From Phycisphaerae bacterium (GTDB lineage: Bacteria > Planctomycetota > Phycisphaerae > UBA1845 > UTPLA1), in assembly GCA_023150615.1 (NCBI GenBank), contig JAKLKO010000006.1:1-64000 (forward strand): DNA of 64,000 nt. The letters are read 5' to 3'. The position numbers were made by a program, and so were the translations under genes. The number at the start of each line of letters is the position of its first letter. The first letter of the stretch is position 1. Positions 15,522-25,425 of this stretch are shown here, in pieces. The notes under the pieces were generated by a model. The model did no database searches, was not told where the DNA came from, and saw only the letters and a program-made list of their open reading frames with translations.

Positions 15522-17381
15522 GTGGCATCCTCGAGACCGCATAACGCCGCGTCATTCGGGATCGGTGAAGGCACGTGGGCGGAACGTCCGCGGGCCCGAT
15601 GGGGCGAGCGGCTCGGCGTTGCCGTCGGATTGCTGGCGATCTGGGCGGTTCACTTCGCCGTCCTGATCAACAAGCCGGTTCACATCGACGACATGCACTA
15701 CGTCGAGGCGGCGAAGTATGTGCTGGAGCATCCACTCCGGCCGTTCTGCAACACGATCAACTGGAAGCTCGCACCCGACCTGGCGTATCGGGACAACATC
15801 AATCCGCCGCTCTACGTGTACGTTCAGGCGGCGTGGATGTGGTGCTTCGGACCATCGATCCGCGGCCTGCACGTGCTCGCCTCGCTCTTCGTGCTGCTGG
15901 CGGCGGCCGCGACGTACGCGTTGGCGCGTCGGTTCACGGGCCAGCCGATGCTCGCGACGGCGCTGTGCATGCTCAGTCCGACGCTGATCCCCGTGACAAA
16001 CCTGATGCTGGACGTGCCGGCGATGGCGATCGGCATCGCATCGATCGCGGTGTTCATGCGCGGCGTAGCGGCGGCGAACCACCGATGGAGCGCGCTGGGC
16101 GGCGTGCTTGTCGGGCTGGCGACGATGACGAAGTACAACTCCGTCGTGCTGTTGCCGCTGCTCGGGTTGTATGCGCTGTGGCGACGGCGATTCGGCCACG
16201 CGTTCTGGCTGGCGATCCCGGTGGTGTTCCAGGCGCTGTGGGCCTTGCATAACTACGTCTTCTTCGAGAACCACGAGATTCACATCCTGCTGACGATGGG
16301 CTACCGGGAGTTCGAGAAACGCTGGCTGGAAAATGTGCTTTCGGCGGGGATGGTCCCCGGTTGCTCGTTCATCTTCCTGGGCGTGCTCTGGCTGGTGCGG
16401 GCACGTCGGTCGGATGCGTTCTGGCTCGTGCCGGCCGTGTTTCTCGCGCTGTTCCTCGTCCTGGGTCCCCGGCAGATCGATTGGTGGAGCCACCCGGAAT
16501 TCAGCAAGCGGTTGGAGTACTACGTGTTCGTCGGGAACACCGTGCTGCTGGTTGCCTTCGCGCTGATACGAGGGCCGCGGCGGGACGATGTGCATCCTGC
16601 GCACTTGGCTCATCGGCGCGCCGCAGAGACCGCGAGCGAATCACCGGCACCGCGGATGGATGAGCTGTTCCTGTGGTGCTGGGCGGTGGGAGTGATCGGC
16701 TTCCAGGTTCTGTTCGCGTATCACCAGTCGCCGCGCTATCACTTCCTTGCGTTTCCCGCGATTGCGATCTTGTTGATGCGACGGTTGGAGCGGCCGGCCG
16801 GGCCGAGCCTGCGACTTGCGGTTCTGGCGACGTGCGTGTCGATCGTGTTGCAGGTGGCGCTTGGTTTGTTGATCGCCCGCGCCGATCATCTGCACGCCGT
16901 GGCGAATCGCGATCTGCCATCGCTTGTCAAGGCGCGCTTCGGCGCGACATCGCCGCGGATCTTCTGCGTCGGGCATTGGGGACTTCAGTACTACGCGCAG
17001 GAGCAGGGGATCGAGTGTTTCAACGCGGAGGATGTCGTCATCCGCAAGGGCGACTTGTTCATCATGCCGCACCTGCAATCGCGCGAGAACATGACGCGGG
17101 TCTTCTACCGCACAAACGCCAGAGGAATCGCGATCGGTTTGAACGATGCGCTGTTCGAACAGGTCGCGTTGAAGTCGTACCCGAATCCGCTGCCGATGTC
17201 GGCGATCGATCCGGGCGTGACGTTTCTCTACGCGACTGTGCTCCCGGCCGTGCCATATTCGTGGCGGCCCAGAGTGGACTTCATCGAGCGGTTTCTGATC
17301 CTGCGGGCGACGGCCGACTATCAGGGCAAATGGGTGCGTCGGCCGGAGGATGCGCCGCCCCCGCAGTTCATGCCAAGATGA
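15522..17381 (+). CDS. ArnT/PMT-like (GT39 family) membrane glycosyltransferase
   Basis: About 619 residues with some ten to twelve membrane helices and a soluble C-terminal part (about 460-619). The acidic pair in the first periplasmic loop (HIDDMHYVEAAKYVL) and INPPLYVYVQA are the hallmark of GT-C enzymes that take sugars from polyprenyl-phosphate donors. The substrate is unknown. The gene begins about 40 bases after tRNA-His. The frame is open through the tRNA, so the start is uncertain; I use GTG 15522, the first in-frame start candidate after the tRNA, although no ribosome binding site is evident. Confidence 0.82.
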   Translation: MASSRPHNAASFGIGEGTWAERPRARWGERLGVAVGLLAIWAVHFAVLINKPVHIDDMHYVEAAKYVLEHPLRPFCNTINWKLAPDLAYRDNINPPLYVYVQAAWMWCFGPSIRGLHVLASLFVLLAAAATYALARRFTGQPMLATALCMLSPTLIPVTNLMLDVPAMAIGIASIAVFMRGVAAANHRWSALGGVLVGLATMTKYNSVVLLPLLGLYALWRRRFGHAFWLAIPVVFQALWALHNYVFFENHEIHILLTMGYREFEKRWLENVLSAGMVPGCSFIFLGVLWLVRARRSDAFWLVPAVFLALFLVLGPRQIDWWSHPEFSKRLEYYVFVGNTVLLVAFALIRGPRRDDVHPAHLAHRRAAETASESPAPRMDELFLWCWAVGVIGFQVLFAYHQSPRYHFLAFPAIAILLMRRLERPAGPSLRLAVLATCVSIVLQVALGLLIARADHLHAVANRDLPSLVKARFGATSPRIFCVGHWGLQYYAQEQGIECFNAEDVVIRKGDLFIMPHLQSRENMTRVFYRTNARGIAIGLNDALFEQVALKSYPNPLPMSAIDPGVTFLYATVLPAVPYSWRPRVDFIERFLILRATADYQGKWVRRPEDAPPPQFMPR

Positions 17382-17691
17382 CAGGATGGGTGGGACCGGT
17401 TTCGCCACACACTGCCAATTCGGGCGGTGGGCGGTGGGTGTGCCGGTAGTTGCGACCGAGTCATTGTTCTCATAACAAGTTGTAAATAATTGACTTATGG
17501 ACGTACGCCTCGTCTCGCCGGGCGGAGTCTGTCGCTGGCACGTTGGTTGCAAACGTCGTTTCCGACGGGAGAGTTCCGCGCGATGGGTCTGCCCGTAGGG
17601 CGGATCGCCGGCGGCGCGGCCCGGCGGTTGGATGCGGCGTTCCGGTCGGACGGATCGCTGCGAGAATGGACCCTCGGAAGGAGCACAGGTC
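17382..17691 (+). promoter_or_regulatory. groES-groEL upstream region with an AT-rich promoter island
   Basis: About 310 gene-free bases. A sharply AT-rich block at 17461-17500 stands out in the GC-rich background. It contains an inverted repeat TTGTT-CTCAT-AACAA (17464-17478), TGTAAATAA (17481-17489) and TTGACT. TTGTTC (17464-17469) and TAATTG (17487-17492) are 17 bases apart, a possible -35/-10 pair. The HrcA operator CIRCE (TTAGCACTC-N9-GAGTGCTAA) is not present. The rest shows nothing recognisable. Confidence 0.4.
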
Positions 17692-17994
17692 ATGGCGGTG
17701 ACGAAGCTGAAGATTCGACCTCTGGGTGACAAGGTCCTGATCAAGCGATTGGAGGCGGAAAGCAAGACGGCGGGGGGCATCGTGCTGCCGGAGACGGCGA
17801 AGGAAAAGCCGAAGCGCGGCCGAGTGATCGCGGTGGGGGATGGCAAGCTGCTGGATTCGGGGGAGCGCGCCAAGCTACAGGTGAAGACGAACGACGAGGT
17901 TCTGTTTACGAGCTACGCCGGGACGGAGGTGAAGGTGGACGGGGAAGAGTTCGTCATCATGGAGGAGAGCGACATCCTGGCGGTGGTGGAGTAG
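17692..17994 (+). CDS. groES: Co-chaperonin GroES
   Basis: 100 residues, full length. [16 protein letters not shown] begins the beta-barrel, the mobile loop is [12 protein letters not shown] (about 23-34) and DDE-type barrel residues follow ([36 protein letters not shown]). It caps the GroEL ring. AAGGAG lies eight bases before the ATG. groEL follows after 102 bases. Confidence 0.97.
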   Translation: MAVTKLKIRPLGDKVLIKRLEAESKTAGGIVLPETAKEKPKRGRVIAVGDGKLLDSGERAKLQVKTNDEVLFTSYAGTEVKVDGEEFVIMEESDILAVVE

Positions 17995-18096
17995 TCCGCC
18001 GTCTCTGAATTTGGAGGATCGCGCGGGCGGGTTTGTGCGTCGCGCGTGACATCAGGCAAGTGCGCCGGGTAACGGCCGATCGGGAGAATCAGAAAC

Positions 18097-19722
<1,626 letters not shown>

Positions 19723-19806
19723 TCGCCGCCGGCGCGTGGCAGCGTCCGCGACATTCGACTCAACCCGTTCGTCGAGGCGCGGTGACGGACGGTCGTAATA
19801 GATGGT

Positions 19807-19845
19807 GAGGGGCGCTGCGGCTCGCGGCGCCCCTCGCGTTTTGTT
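19807..19845 (+). terminator. Intrinsic terminator of groES-groEL
   Basis: Nine-bp stem GAGGGGCGC / GCGCCCCTC (19807-19815 with 19827-19835) followed by GCG and TTTTGTT. It lies 85 bases after the groEL stop. Confidence 0.85.
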
Positions 19846-19942
19846 GGTCGCGCTCGAAGGCGATCTCGCGACGTTCGCACTGGGTTGAGGATCAGGCCCG
19901 AGTCGGACACGCTGATCCCCGACGGGTCGCTGGCGCTCTCCC

Positions 19943-19966
19943 GGCGCGCGGCGCGAAGCGCGCGCC
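19943..19966 (-). terminator. Hairpin after the subtilase gene (possible terminator)
   Basis: GGCGCGCG (19943-19950) pairs with CGCGCGCC (19959-19966) around an eight-base loop. There is no T tract on either strand, so it would need a factor such as Rho. It lies 44 bases past the stop of the minus-strand protease gene. Confidence 0.3.
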
Positions 19967-20009
19967 GTGATATCCGCCTCGTTGCACCCGTTGTCGCCGC
20001 GTTGCTTGA

Positions 20010-23000
20010 TTACAAGCCCAGGATCAAGTTTACGAACGCCGCGTCGTCGGCCGCGTCGAGCGTTCCGTTCGGAACAGCCAGGTCGGCGCAGGGGTCGTAG
20101 AACGGACTGAGCAGCCGGGCGTCGACGTAGCCCTGCACGTCCGCGCCGTCGGTGTCGCCGTCGCCATCCATGTCGCCGAGCAGGGTGCAGGTCGGCACGA
20201 AGGTGCAGTCGAAGCGATCGACCACGAAGTCATCGACGGCCGCCTCGATCAGCGACCCGGTCGCGGCGTCCTCGGCGATGAAGCGGAGCTTGACCTGCGA
20301 CGTCGGCGTCACGAACGAGCTGACCGTAAACTGATGGAAGAACCAGCCGCCGCCGGTCTCCGGCCCGCTCGGTCCGACCGTCTCGACGTTGACCCACGTT
20401 CCGGCCGTTCCGTTGGCGTTGGAGATGTCGACGCGGAAGGTGTCGGCGTTGGGCGCGCCGCCGGTGTTGTTGGAATACCAGCGGTAGTAGCTAATGGTCG
20501 CGTCGCCGCCGGACAGGTCAATCGTCGGCGTCAGCAGCGTGGTCTTTCCGCCATCGACGTCGTTGTCTCCCAATCCGCCGCCGACGGCGCCCTGACCCGT
20601 CACCCAGCAGATCGTGCCGGGCGCGGGCGTGTGATCATCCTCGGGCTGCGCGGCGGTGCCGTTCGGATCGACGCGGACCCAGATGCCGGTGGTGGCGTTG
20701 TCGCCGGTGTCGCCGACGCTCCAACCCTGATTCGTCTCCATGTCATCGGCGAAGACGACGGTGGTCTGTCCGACGAGCGATGAGTAGAAGCTGCCGGGAG
20801 CGCCCGGCGGATTGGTGACGGTGCCGGCGTTCGTGCCGACCGCGCTGAAGTAGAACTCCGGCGTGTCGGTGCAGAGGGCGGCCGGCAGTGTGGCCGTGTA
20901 GTCGTCGCCGCCTTGCGGCGTCATGGCGACGGAAGTAAAGCTGCCGCCGCTGAGGCGATAGTGAAACATGGGGGTTCCGACGAGCGTATCGTTGGTCACG
21001 GTGACCTGCACGTCGATATTGGTCGGCGTGTTCGGGGGGACGCTTGCCGGCGCGCCGTTCGGCAGAAAGATGCTGATGGCCGACGGCACGGCGATATTCG
21101 GCGAGGCGCAGATCGAGAAACTCTGCGGGCCTTGCGGGACGTTGTTGCCGACAACCTGGACCTGCCAGATTCCGGCCTCGGGCGAGTTCACGAGGACCTG
21201 CTCGATGTTGTTCACGTGATCGGCCTGCGACTGGACGGCCGCGGCGCTGGGGTTGGTCGGGTTAAGCGTCCACGGGAACGCCTGCACGGCGGAGGGGCTG
21301 AGGACGACGAGGTCGAGGTCGTTGACGATCGCGGGATTGACGTTGGGCGTTCCCGGCGCATCGTCCCACGCGAGGGTGATCTTTAGCTGAGTGGTGCCGG
21401 GGGCGACGTTGACGCTGGTGTTGACCGTGCCGCCATGTCCGACGCTGTTCTCGAAGAAGTTTCCGGTCCGCATGAAGTCGATCGAGCTCTGGATCCGCAC
21501 CGAGCCGTAGCCGAACTGGTAATCGGGGCCGGTGTTTCCGAGGTCGGCGGCGTTGTGCGCGAGCAGGATCTTGAGGGTGGAGTTTCGCGGGTCGGGCGAG
21601 CCGGGGAACTGCGCGCGGAAGTCCTGCAGAAGCAGGGCGCAGACGCCGGTGACGGTCGGCGCGGCCATCGACGTGCCGCACTGCGCGACATAGGCGGTGT
21701 CGCTGCTGCTCGAGCACGAAGTGACGCCGCCGTCGCCGTTGCTCTGGCAGCCGGGCGCGGCGATGTCGGGCTTGAGTCGGCCGTCGTCGACCGGGCCCCA
21801 ACTGCTGAACGAGGTCATGGAGTCGTTGTTCGAGTTGACGGCGCCGACGGTGATGTGGTTCTTGGCGCACGCGGGCGGCGCGGTGCTGTAATAGTCCCCG
21901 AATCCTTCGATGTCGCAGCGATTGCCCTGGCGTTCGTTTCCGTTGGCCCAGACGACGCGGAAGGGCGCGCCGAGCGACCCGCGGACGATGGAGTCGATAA
22001 GCTGGTCGGTCACGCCGTAGTCGCCTTGGATACTGCACGGGAAGCCGTTGGTCTCGGTGTTGGTGCCGATCGAGTTGTTGCTGATCTGCGCGCCGAAGGT
22101 GTTGATGGCCTGGTTGTAGTCGGTCTGGAGGTCGCCGGGGTTCGTGTAGAGGAACGTCCCGGTGCCGTCGTACTGGAAGCCGTACGACTGGATGGTGACG
22201 CCCGGGGCCATGCCCTTGTAAGTGCCGCCGGACGCGACGCCGCTGCCGCCGACGGTCCCGCAGACGTGGGTCGCGTGGGTGATGGTCCCGGACGAGTCGC
22301 GGACGGAGACGCGGCCGCCGAAGTCCTGGTGTGTGGCGCGGGCCGTGCCGCCGTCATAAACGAGCACGTTGACGCCGGCGCCGGTGAGGTTGTACGGCGC
22401 GCCCTGGACCGTGGCCGCCTGTGTGAGCGCGCGATTGCTGTCGTTGACGATGCTCAGCGGCGGGAGTGGCGGCTCGATCCACTGGAGTTCATCGCGGTCC
22501 GCCAGGGTGGCAACGGCGCTGCGCGGCAGCTCGATCACGAGGGCATTTATGGGAAAAAGCTCCGCGCGCACGACCGCACCGAGCTGCATGGCGACGTTTA
22601 CGGCCTGCTGGAGCGGGACGTCGGGGTGGAAGAGCGCGTAGGCGGCGACGATGTCCTCCGCCGGCGCGGCGCTTTCGGGCGCGGGCTCGGTCTTTCCGAC
22701 GATGGCGTAGGCGGGCCAGTCGTTCGCAAGGATGGCCGGGTGCTGCTTGACGGCGCGATCGATCCGCTCGATGGACTGGATCGCTGCGATGCGGGCGAGC
22801 GTCTCGAGATTGCGGCCGGCGCGCGCGACGGCAAAGAACGCGTTGTCGCCGACGGGCGCGAGCAGTTCGACGCCCGCGCGGGCGAGTTCGTGACGCAGGG
22901 CGTCATCGGCCGGCTTGGCGAAGCGCAGCAGGACGTGCGCGCGACCATCGGCGGCGGCGGCGCGTTGAAGTTCGGCCGGCGTCAGGATGGTCGGGGCAGG

Positions 23001-23150
23001 CGGTGCGCCGGGGACGGACCGCCAGCGGATCTCGGCCGAGGCGGGCACGTGCGCCGCCGCGAGCACGACTGCTGCGAGAGCGGTGATCGCACCGACGCGC
23101 GTGAACAGATCGAAGACAGGGAATGCGCGGGAATTCAGGTTCGAAGTCAA
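20010..23150 (-). CDS. Secreted subtilisin-like (S8) protease with C-terminal dockerin-like module
   Basis: 1046 residues from a TTG start at 23150 that has a strong AAAGGAG six bases upstream. Signal peptide (about 15-39, ending PASA), a propeptide-like region (about 55-235), then a peptidase S8 domain with catalytic D266 (VLVYDGG), H295 (HATHVCGT) and S494 (CGTSMAAP). Beta-sandwich regions follow (about 560-990), including NVAPGTTQLKITLAWDDAPG, seen in the P-domain-like part of such proteases, and a jelly-roll segment. The last 55 residues (GDMDGDGDTDGADVQGYVDA and VPNGTLDAADDAAFVNLILGL) form a two-repeat calcium-binding dockerin-like module. The protein should be exported and anchored or complexed at the surface. 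Confidence 0.93.
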   Translation of the reverse strand: MTSNLNSRAFPVFDLFTRVGAITALAAVVLAAAHVPASAEIRWRSVPGAPPAPTILTPAELQRAAAADGRAHVLLRFAKPADDALRHELARAGVELLAPVGDNAFFAVARAGRNLETLARIAAIQSIERIDRAVKQHPAILANDWPAYAIVGKTEPAPESAAPAEDIVAAYALFHPDVPLQQAVNVAMQLGAVVRAELFPINALVIELPRSAVATLADRDELQWIEPPLPPLSIVNDSNRALTQAATVQGAPYNLTGAGVNVLVYDGGTARATHQDFGGRVSVRDSSGTITHATHVCGTVGGSGVASGGTYKGMAPGVTIQSYGFQYDGTGTFLYTNPGDLQTDYNQAINTFGAQISNNSIGTNTETNGFPCSIQGDYGVTDQLIDSIVRGSLGAPFRVVWANGNERQGNRCDIEGFGDYYSTAPPACAKNHITVGAVNSNNDSMTSFSSWGPVDDGRLKPDIAAPGCQSNGDGGVTSCSSSSDTAYVAQCGTSMAAPTVTGVCALLLQDFRAQFPGSPDPRNSTLKILLAHNAADLGNTGPDYQFGYGSVRIQSSIDFMRTGNFFENSVGHGGTVNTSVNVAPGTTQLKITLAWDDAPGTPNVNPAIVNDLDLVVLSPSAVQAFPWTLNPTNPSAAAVQSQADHVNNIEQVLVNSPEAGIWQVQVVGNNVPQGPQSFSICASPNIAVPSAISIFLPNGAPASVPPNTPTNIDVQVTVTNDTLVGTPMFHYRLSGGSFTSVAMTPQGGDDYTATLPAALCTDTPEFYFSAVGTNAGTVTNPPGAPGSFYSSLVGQTTVVFADDMETNQGWSVGDTGDNATTGIWVRVDPNGTAAQPEDDHTPAPGTICWVTGQGAVGGGLGDNDVDGGKTTLLTPTIDLSGGDATISYYRWYSNNTGGAPNADTFRVDISNANGTAGTWVNVETVGPSGPETGGGWFFHQFTVSSFVTPTSQVKLRFIAEDAATGSLIEAAVDDFVVDRFDCTFVPTCTLLGDMDGDGDTDGADVQGYVDARLLSPFYDPCADLAVPNGTLDAADDAAFVNLILGL

Positions 23151-23318
23151 TGAAACTCCTTTCCCCAGAGCGGGGCTCAGAGCTGATACGCCGTCCGGTC
23201 GCCGAGAGTATCATACCTGATTCGCCGGGTTCGGATCAACGACGGCCGACGGACAAGACGGGTCCTCGGGGTGGATGCACGGCGATCCCCCGGTCAGGGG
23301 TGTGAGCGGAGTGCGAGA

Positions 23319-23861
23319 ATGTCGCGGCGGCGGGCGGAGGCTGGACGGGATTCGAGCGCGGTCAGGTGGGGTCGATCGAACGCAACACCGCGGCGATCGG
23401 CCACCCGGCGATCACGCGCGTCGGCGGACGCGCGACCGCTGTGGACCTGCCCGCGGTGCGGACATCGCTTCGTTACGCGGAACATGGCGCATTCGTGCCG
23501 GGTGGTCGATCTGGATGCGCACTTCGCGGGGCGCGATCCTCGGATTCGGCGTCTGTTCGGAGCATGGCTGCGGTTCGTGAAGCGGTTTGGGCCTGTGACG
23601 GTGATCCCGCAGAAGACGCGGATTTCGTTCCAGGCGCGGGTTCGGTTCGCCGGGGCTGTGATCCGTCGGGACCACGTGCAGTGCGGGTTCTGGCTGAAGC
23701 GAAAGGTGTCGCATCCGCTGATCGACAAGGTGGAGTTGATCCCACCGCGGGACTACGTCTATCGGTTTCGGCTGAAGGACGCGGCACAGTTGGCGGCGCC
23801 GGGACTGCGCGAACTGATCGAGGAGGCGTACCAGGTGGGTTGCCAGAAATACGCTCCATAG
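23319..23861 (+). CDS. DUF5655 family protein with zinc-binding N-terminal motif
   Basis: About 180 residues from ATG 23319. After an Arg/Ser-rich N-terminus of about 25 residues there is WTCPRCGHRFVTRNMAHSC, a CxxC...HxC zinc-finger-like element, then DLDAHFAGRDPRIRRLF and VKRFGPVTVIPQKTRISFQA: the layout of the DUF5655 family as I remember it. The biochemical role of the family is unknown. The start is uncertain because the N-terminal extension is low complexity; the conserved part begins near residue 27. Confidence 0.75.
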   Translation: MSRRRAEAGRDSSAVRWGRSNATPRRSATRRSRASADARPLWTCPRCGHRFVTRNMAHSCRVVDLDAHFAGRDPRIRRLFGAWLRFVKRFGPVTVIPQKTRISFQARVRFAGAVIRRDHVQCGFWLKRKVSHPLIDKVELIPPRDYVYRFRLKDAAQLAAPGLRELIEEAYQVGCQKYAP

Positions 23862-23922
23862 CGGGCACGTCGCCGGGGATGCGCGTGTTCACCGCGCGTC
23901 GGGGATTGCGTCGAGAAGTGGC

Positions 23923-23950
23923 TTGACATTATTTTAGTATTTGCTAAAAT
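23923..23950 (+). promoter_or_regulatory. Promoter with embedded operator for arsR-SRPBCC operon
   Basis: TTGACA (23923-23928), a 16-base spacer and TAAAAT (23945-23950) form a strong sigma-70-type promoter. Inside it is a perfect inverted repeat TTTTAG-N6-CTAAAA (23932-23949), the size and composition expected for an ArsR-family operator, so autorepression is likely. The predicted transcription start, about seven bases after the -10 box, falls on the GTG start codon at 23957. Confidence 0.75.
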
Positions 23951-23956
23951 GACGCC

Positions 23957-24277
23957 GTGTCGTTCGACGCGTCGATCGTGTTCGAGCCGCGCCGGCAGCG
24001 GATTCTGCAACTGCTGTGGCACCGCGAGCGCTCGGCGGGGGAGATCGCCGCGGCGTGCCGCGACGTCACCTTCGGCGCGGTCTCGCAACACCTGCGGCGG
24101 CTCCGCGAAGCGGGGCTGATTGAGCAGCGGCGCGAAGGCCGGCATCGGTTCTATCGCGTGCGAAAGAAGGCGTTCGGCCCGATGGCGGCGGCGCTGGAGG
24201 CGATGTGGGCCGAGCGTCTGGGGGTGCTGAAGCGGCTGGCCGAGAGGGAAGAGCGGCTGGAGCGGCGACGGAACTGA
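23957..24277 (+). CDS. ArsR-family transcriptional regulator
   Basis: 106 residues, a winged-helix DNA-binding protein: RRQRILQLLWHRERSAGEIAAAC (helices 2-3), TFGAVSQHLRRLREAGLIEQRREG (recognition helix) and RHRFYRVRKKA (wing). No metal-binding ELCVCDL-type cysteines are present, so it is not a classic arsenic sensor. The GTG start has no ribosome binding site because the mRNA probably begins at this codon. The next gene, 25 bases downstream, is an AHSA1/SRPBCC protein; this pair is frequent in bacteria. Confidence 0.92.
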   Translation: MSFDASIVFEPRRQRILQLLWHRERSAGEIAAACRDVTFGAVSQHLRRLREAGLIEQRREGRHRFYRVRKKAFGPMAAALEAMWAERLGVLKRLAEREERLERRRN

Positions 24278-24302
24278 GCGAGGACTCGATCGGGAGATCG
24301 CG

Positions 24303-25097
24303 ATGAGCATGAGCGTTGGCGGTGAATCGCTCGAACTGTGCGTACAGATTGCGGCGCGACCGGAGGTCGTGTTTCGGTTCCTGAGCGATGCGACGGGGTT
24401 CGCCGCGTGGATGGGTGACGGCGCGATGATTGAGCCGGTGGTGGGCGGGGCGGTGCGCGTGAAGTACCCGCATGGTCCGGTCGCGGTGGGACGGGTGCTG
24501 GAGTTGACGCCGCCGAGGCGCGCAGTCTATTCGTGGGGGTACGAGAGCGGTCCGTCGGCCGTCAAGCCAGAGTCATCGACCCTGACGATCACGTTGACGG
24601 GAAACGAGGAGGGGACGTTGGTAACGCTTCGCCACGACGGGTTGCCGAGCGAGGCCGAACGGATCGGCCACACCGCCGGCTGGCGGCATTATCTTGCGAT
24701 GATGTCGACGGCGGCCCATCGGGACGCGATGGCGGACCGGCTGGATTCGGTCGTGGACGCGTACGTCTCGGCTTGGGCGGAGCCCGATGCAGCGCGGCGG
24801 CTGACGATTCTGCAGCGGTGTTGGGCGGAGGACGGGCGATTCCGTGACGCATTCGGGTGCGTTGACGGGCGCGAGGCGCTGACGGCTCACATCGGCAACG
24901 CGATCCGAATGACAGGTGGAGCGCGGCTGGAGCGCGCGGGGGCGATTCAGCAGGTGCACTCGTTCGGCCGGTTCGCGTGGCGCGCGGTTCGTCCGGATGG
25001 GACGGTGCTCGCGTCGGGTGTGAATTGTGTCGAGTTCAATGCCGCTGGACAGATTGCGGCGATGGTGGGTTTCTGGGACAGCCCGTCGATGGAGTAG
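24303..25097 (+). CDS. SRPBCC (AHSA1-like) domain fused to a SnoaL/NTF2-like domain
   Basis: 264 residues; ATG 24303 with GGGAG seven bases upstream. Residues about 8-148 form an AHSA1-type SRPBCC ligand-binding fold (FRFLSDATGFAAWMG, GRVLELTPPRRAVYSWGYE, TLVTLRHDGLPSEAERIGHTAGW). Residues about 152-262 resemble a SnoaL-like NTF2 cone (VVDAYVSAWAEPDAARRLTIL, CVDGREALTAHI, FAWRAVRPDGTVLASGVNCVEFN). Both folds hold small hydrophobic ligands. The fusion is unusual; the ligand is unknown. Co-transcribed with the ArsR regulator. Confidence 0.85.
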   Translation: MSMSVGGESLELCVQIAARPEVVFRFLSDATGFAAWMGDGAMIEPVVGGAVRVKYPHGPVAVGRVLELTPPRRAVYSWGYESGPSAVKPESSTLTITLTGNEEGTLVTLRHDGLPSEAERIGHTAGWRHYLAMMSTAAHRDAMADRLDSVVDAYVSAWAEPDAARRLTILQRCWAEDGRFRDAFGCVDGREALTAHIGNAIRMTGGARLERAGAIQQVHSFGRFAWRAVRPDGTVLASGVNCVEFNAAGQIAAMVGFWDSPSME

Positions 25098-25177
25098 GCA
25101 CGGGATCCCAGATTCCGGCCTGTCGGCCGGGTTTCGGCGTACCATTCCGCGCTGGTCGAGCATAGACTGACCGAGGA

Positions 25178-25251
25178 GCACCCGTAGCTCAGATGGACAG
25201 AGCAGCGGATTTCTAATCCGCCGGTCGCAGGTTCGAATCCTGCCGGGTGCG
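25178..25251 (+). tRNA. tRNA-Arg (TCT)
   Basis: Acceptor GCACCCG/CGGGTGC, D-stem GCTC/GAGC, anticodon stem GCGGA/TCCGC with loop TTTCTAA (anticodon TCT), T-stem GCAGG/CCTGC with loop TTCGAAT, discriminator G. CCA is not encoded. Confidence 0.97.
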
Positions 25252-25274
25252 GTTCCGCGATTCCAAGTACGGCG

Positions 25275-25303
25275 TTGAAAAGGACTTTGGTCTCCGGTAT
25301 CCT
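25275..25303 (+). promoter_or_regulatory. Sigma-70-type promoter for the lysyl-endopeptidase-like gene
   Basis: TTGAAA (25275-25280), 17-base spacer, TATCCT (25298-25303). It would give a leader of about 115 bases before the ATG at 25426, which has AAAGGGA as ribosome binding site. Confidence 0.55.
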
Positions 25304-25425
25304 GTCGGACTGGAAGGGAGACGCTTCCACTTCGGTTTGCCCCGTCGCGGGTGTGCGTTTTCCGCCCTCCGCGCGCCAGTCTCCGCGGCAGGGGGGAATG
25401 CGCGGCGAGCTAAAGGGATTCACTT

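Noticed and set aside
17382-17691. CIRCE operator before groES
   Set aside because: No TTAGCACTC or GAGTGCTAA half-site is present; only the unrelated TTGTT/AACAA repeat was found.
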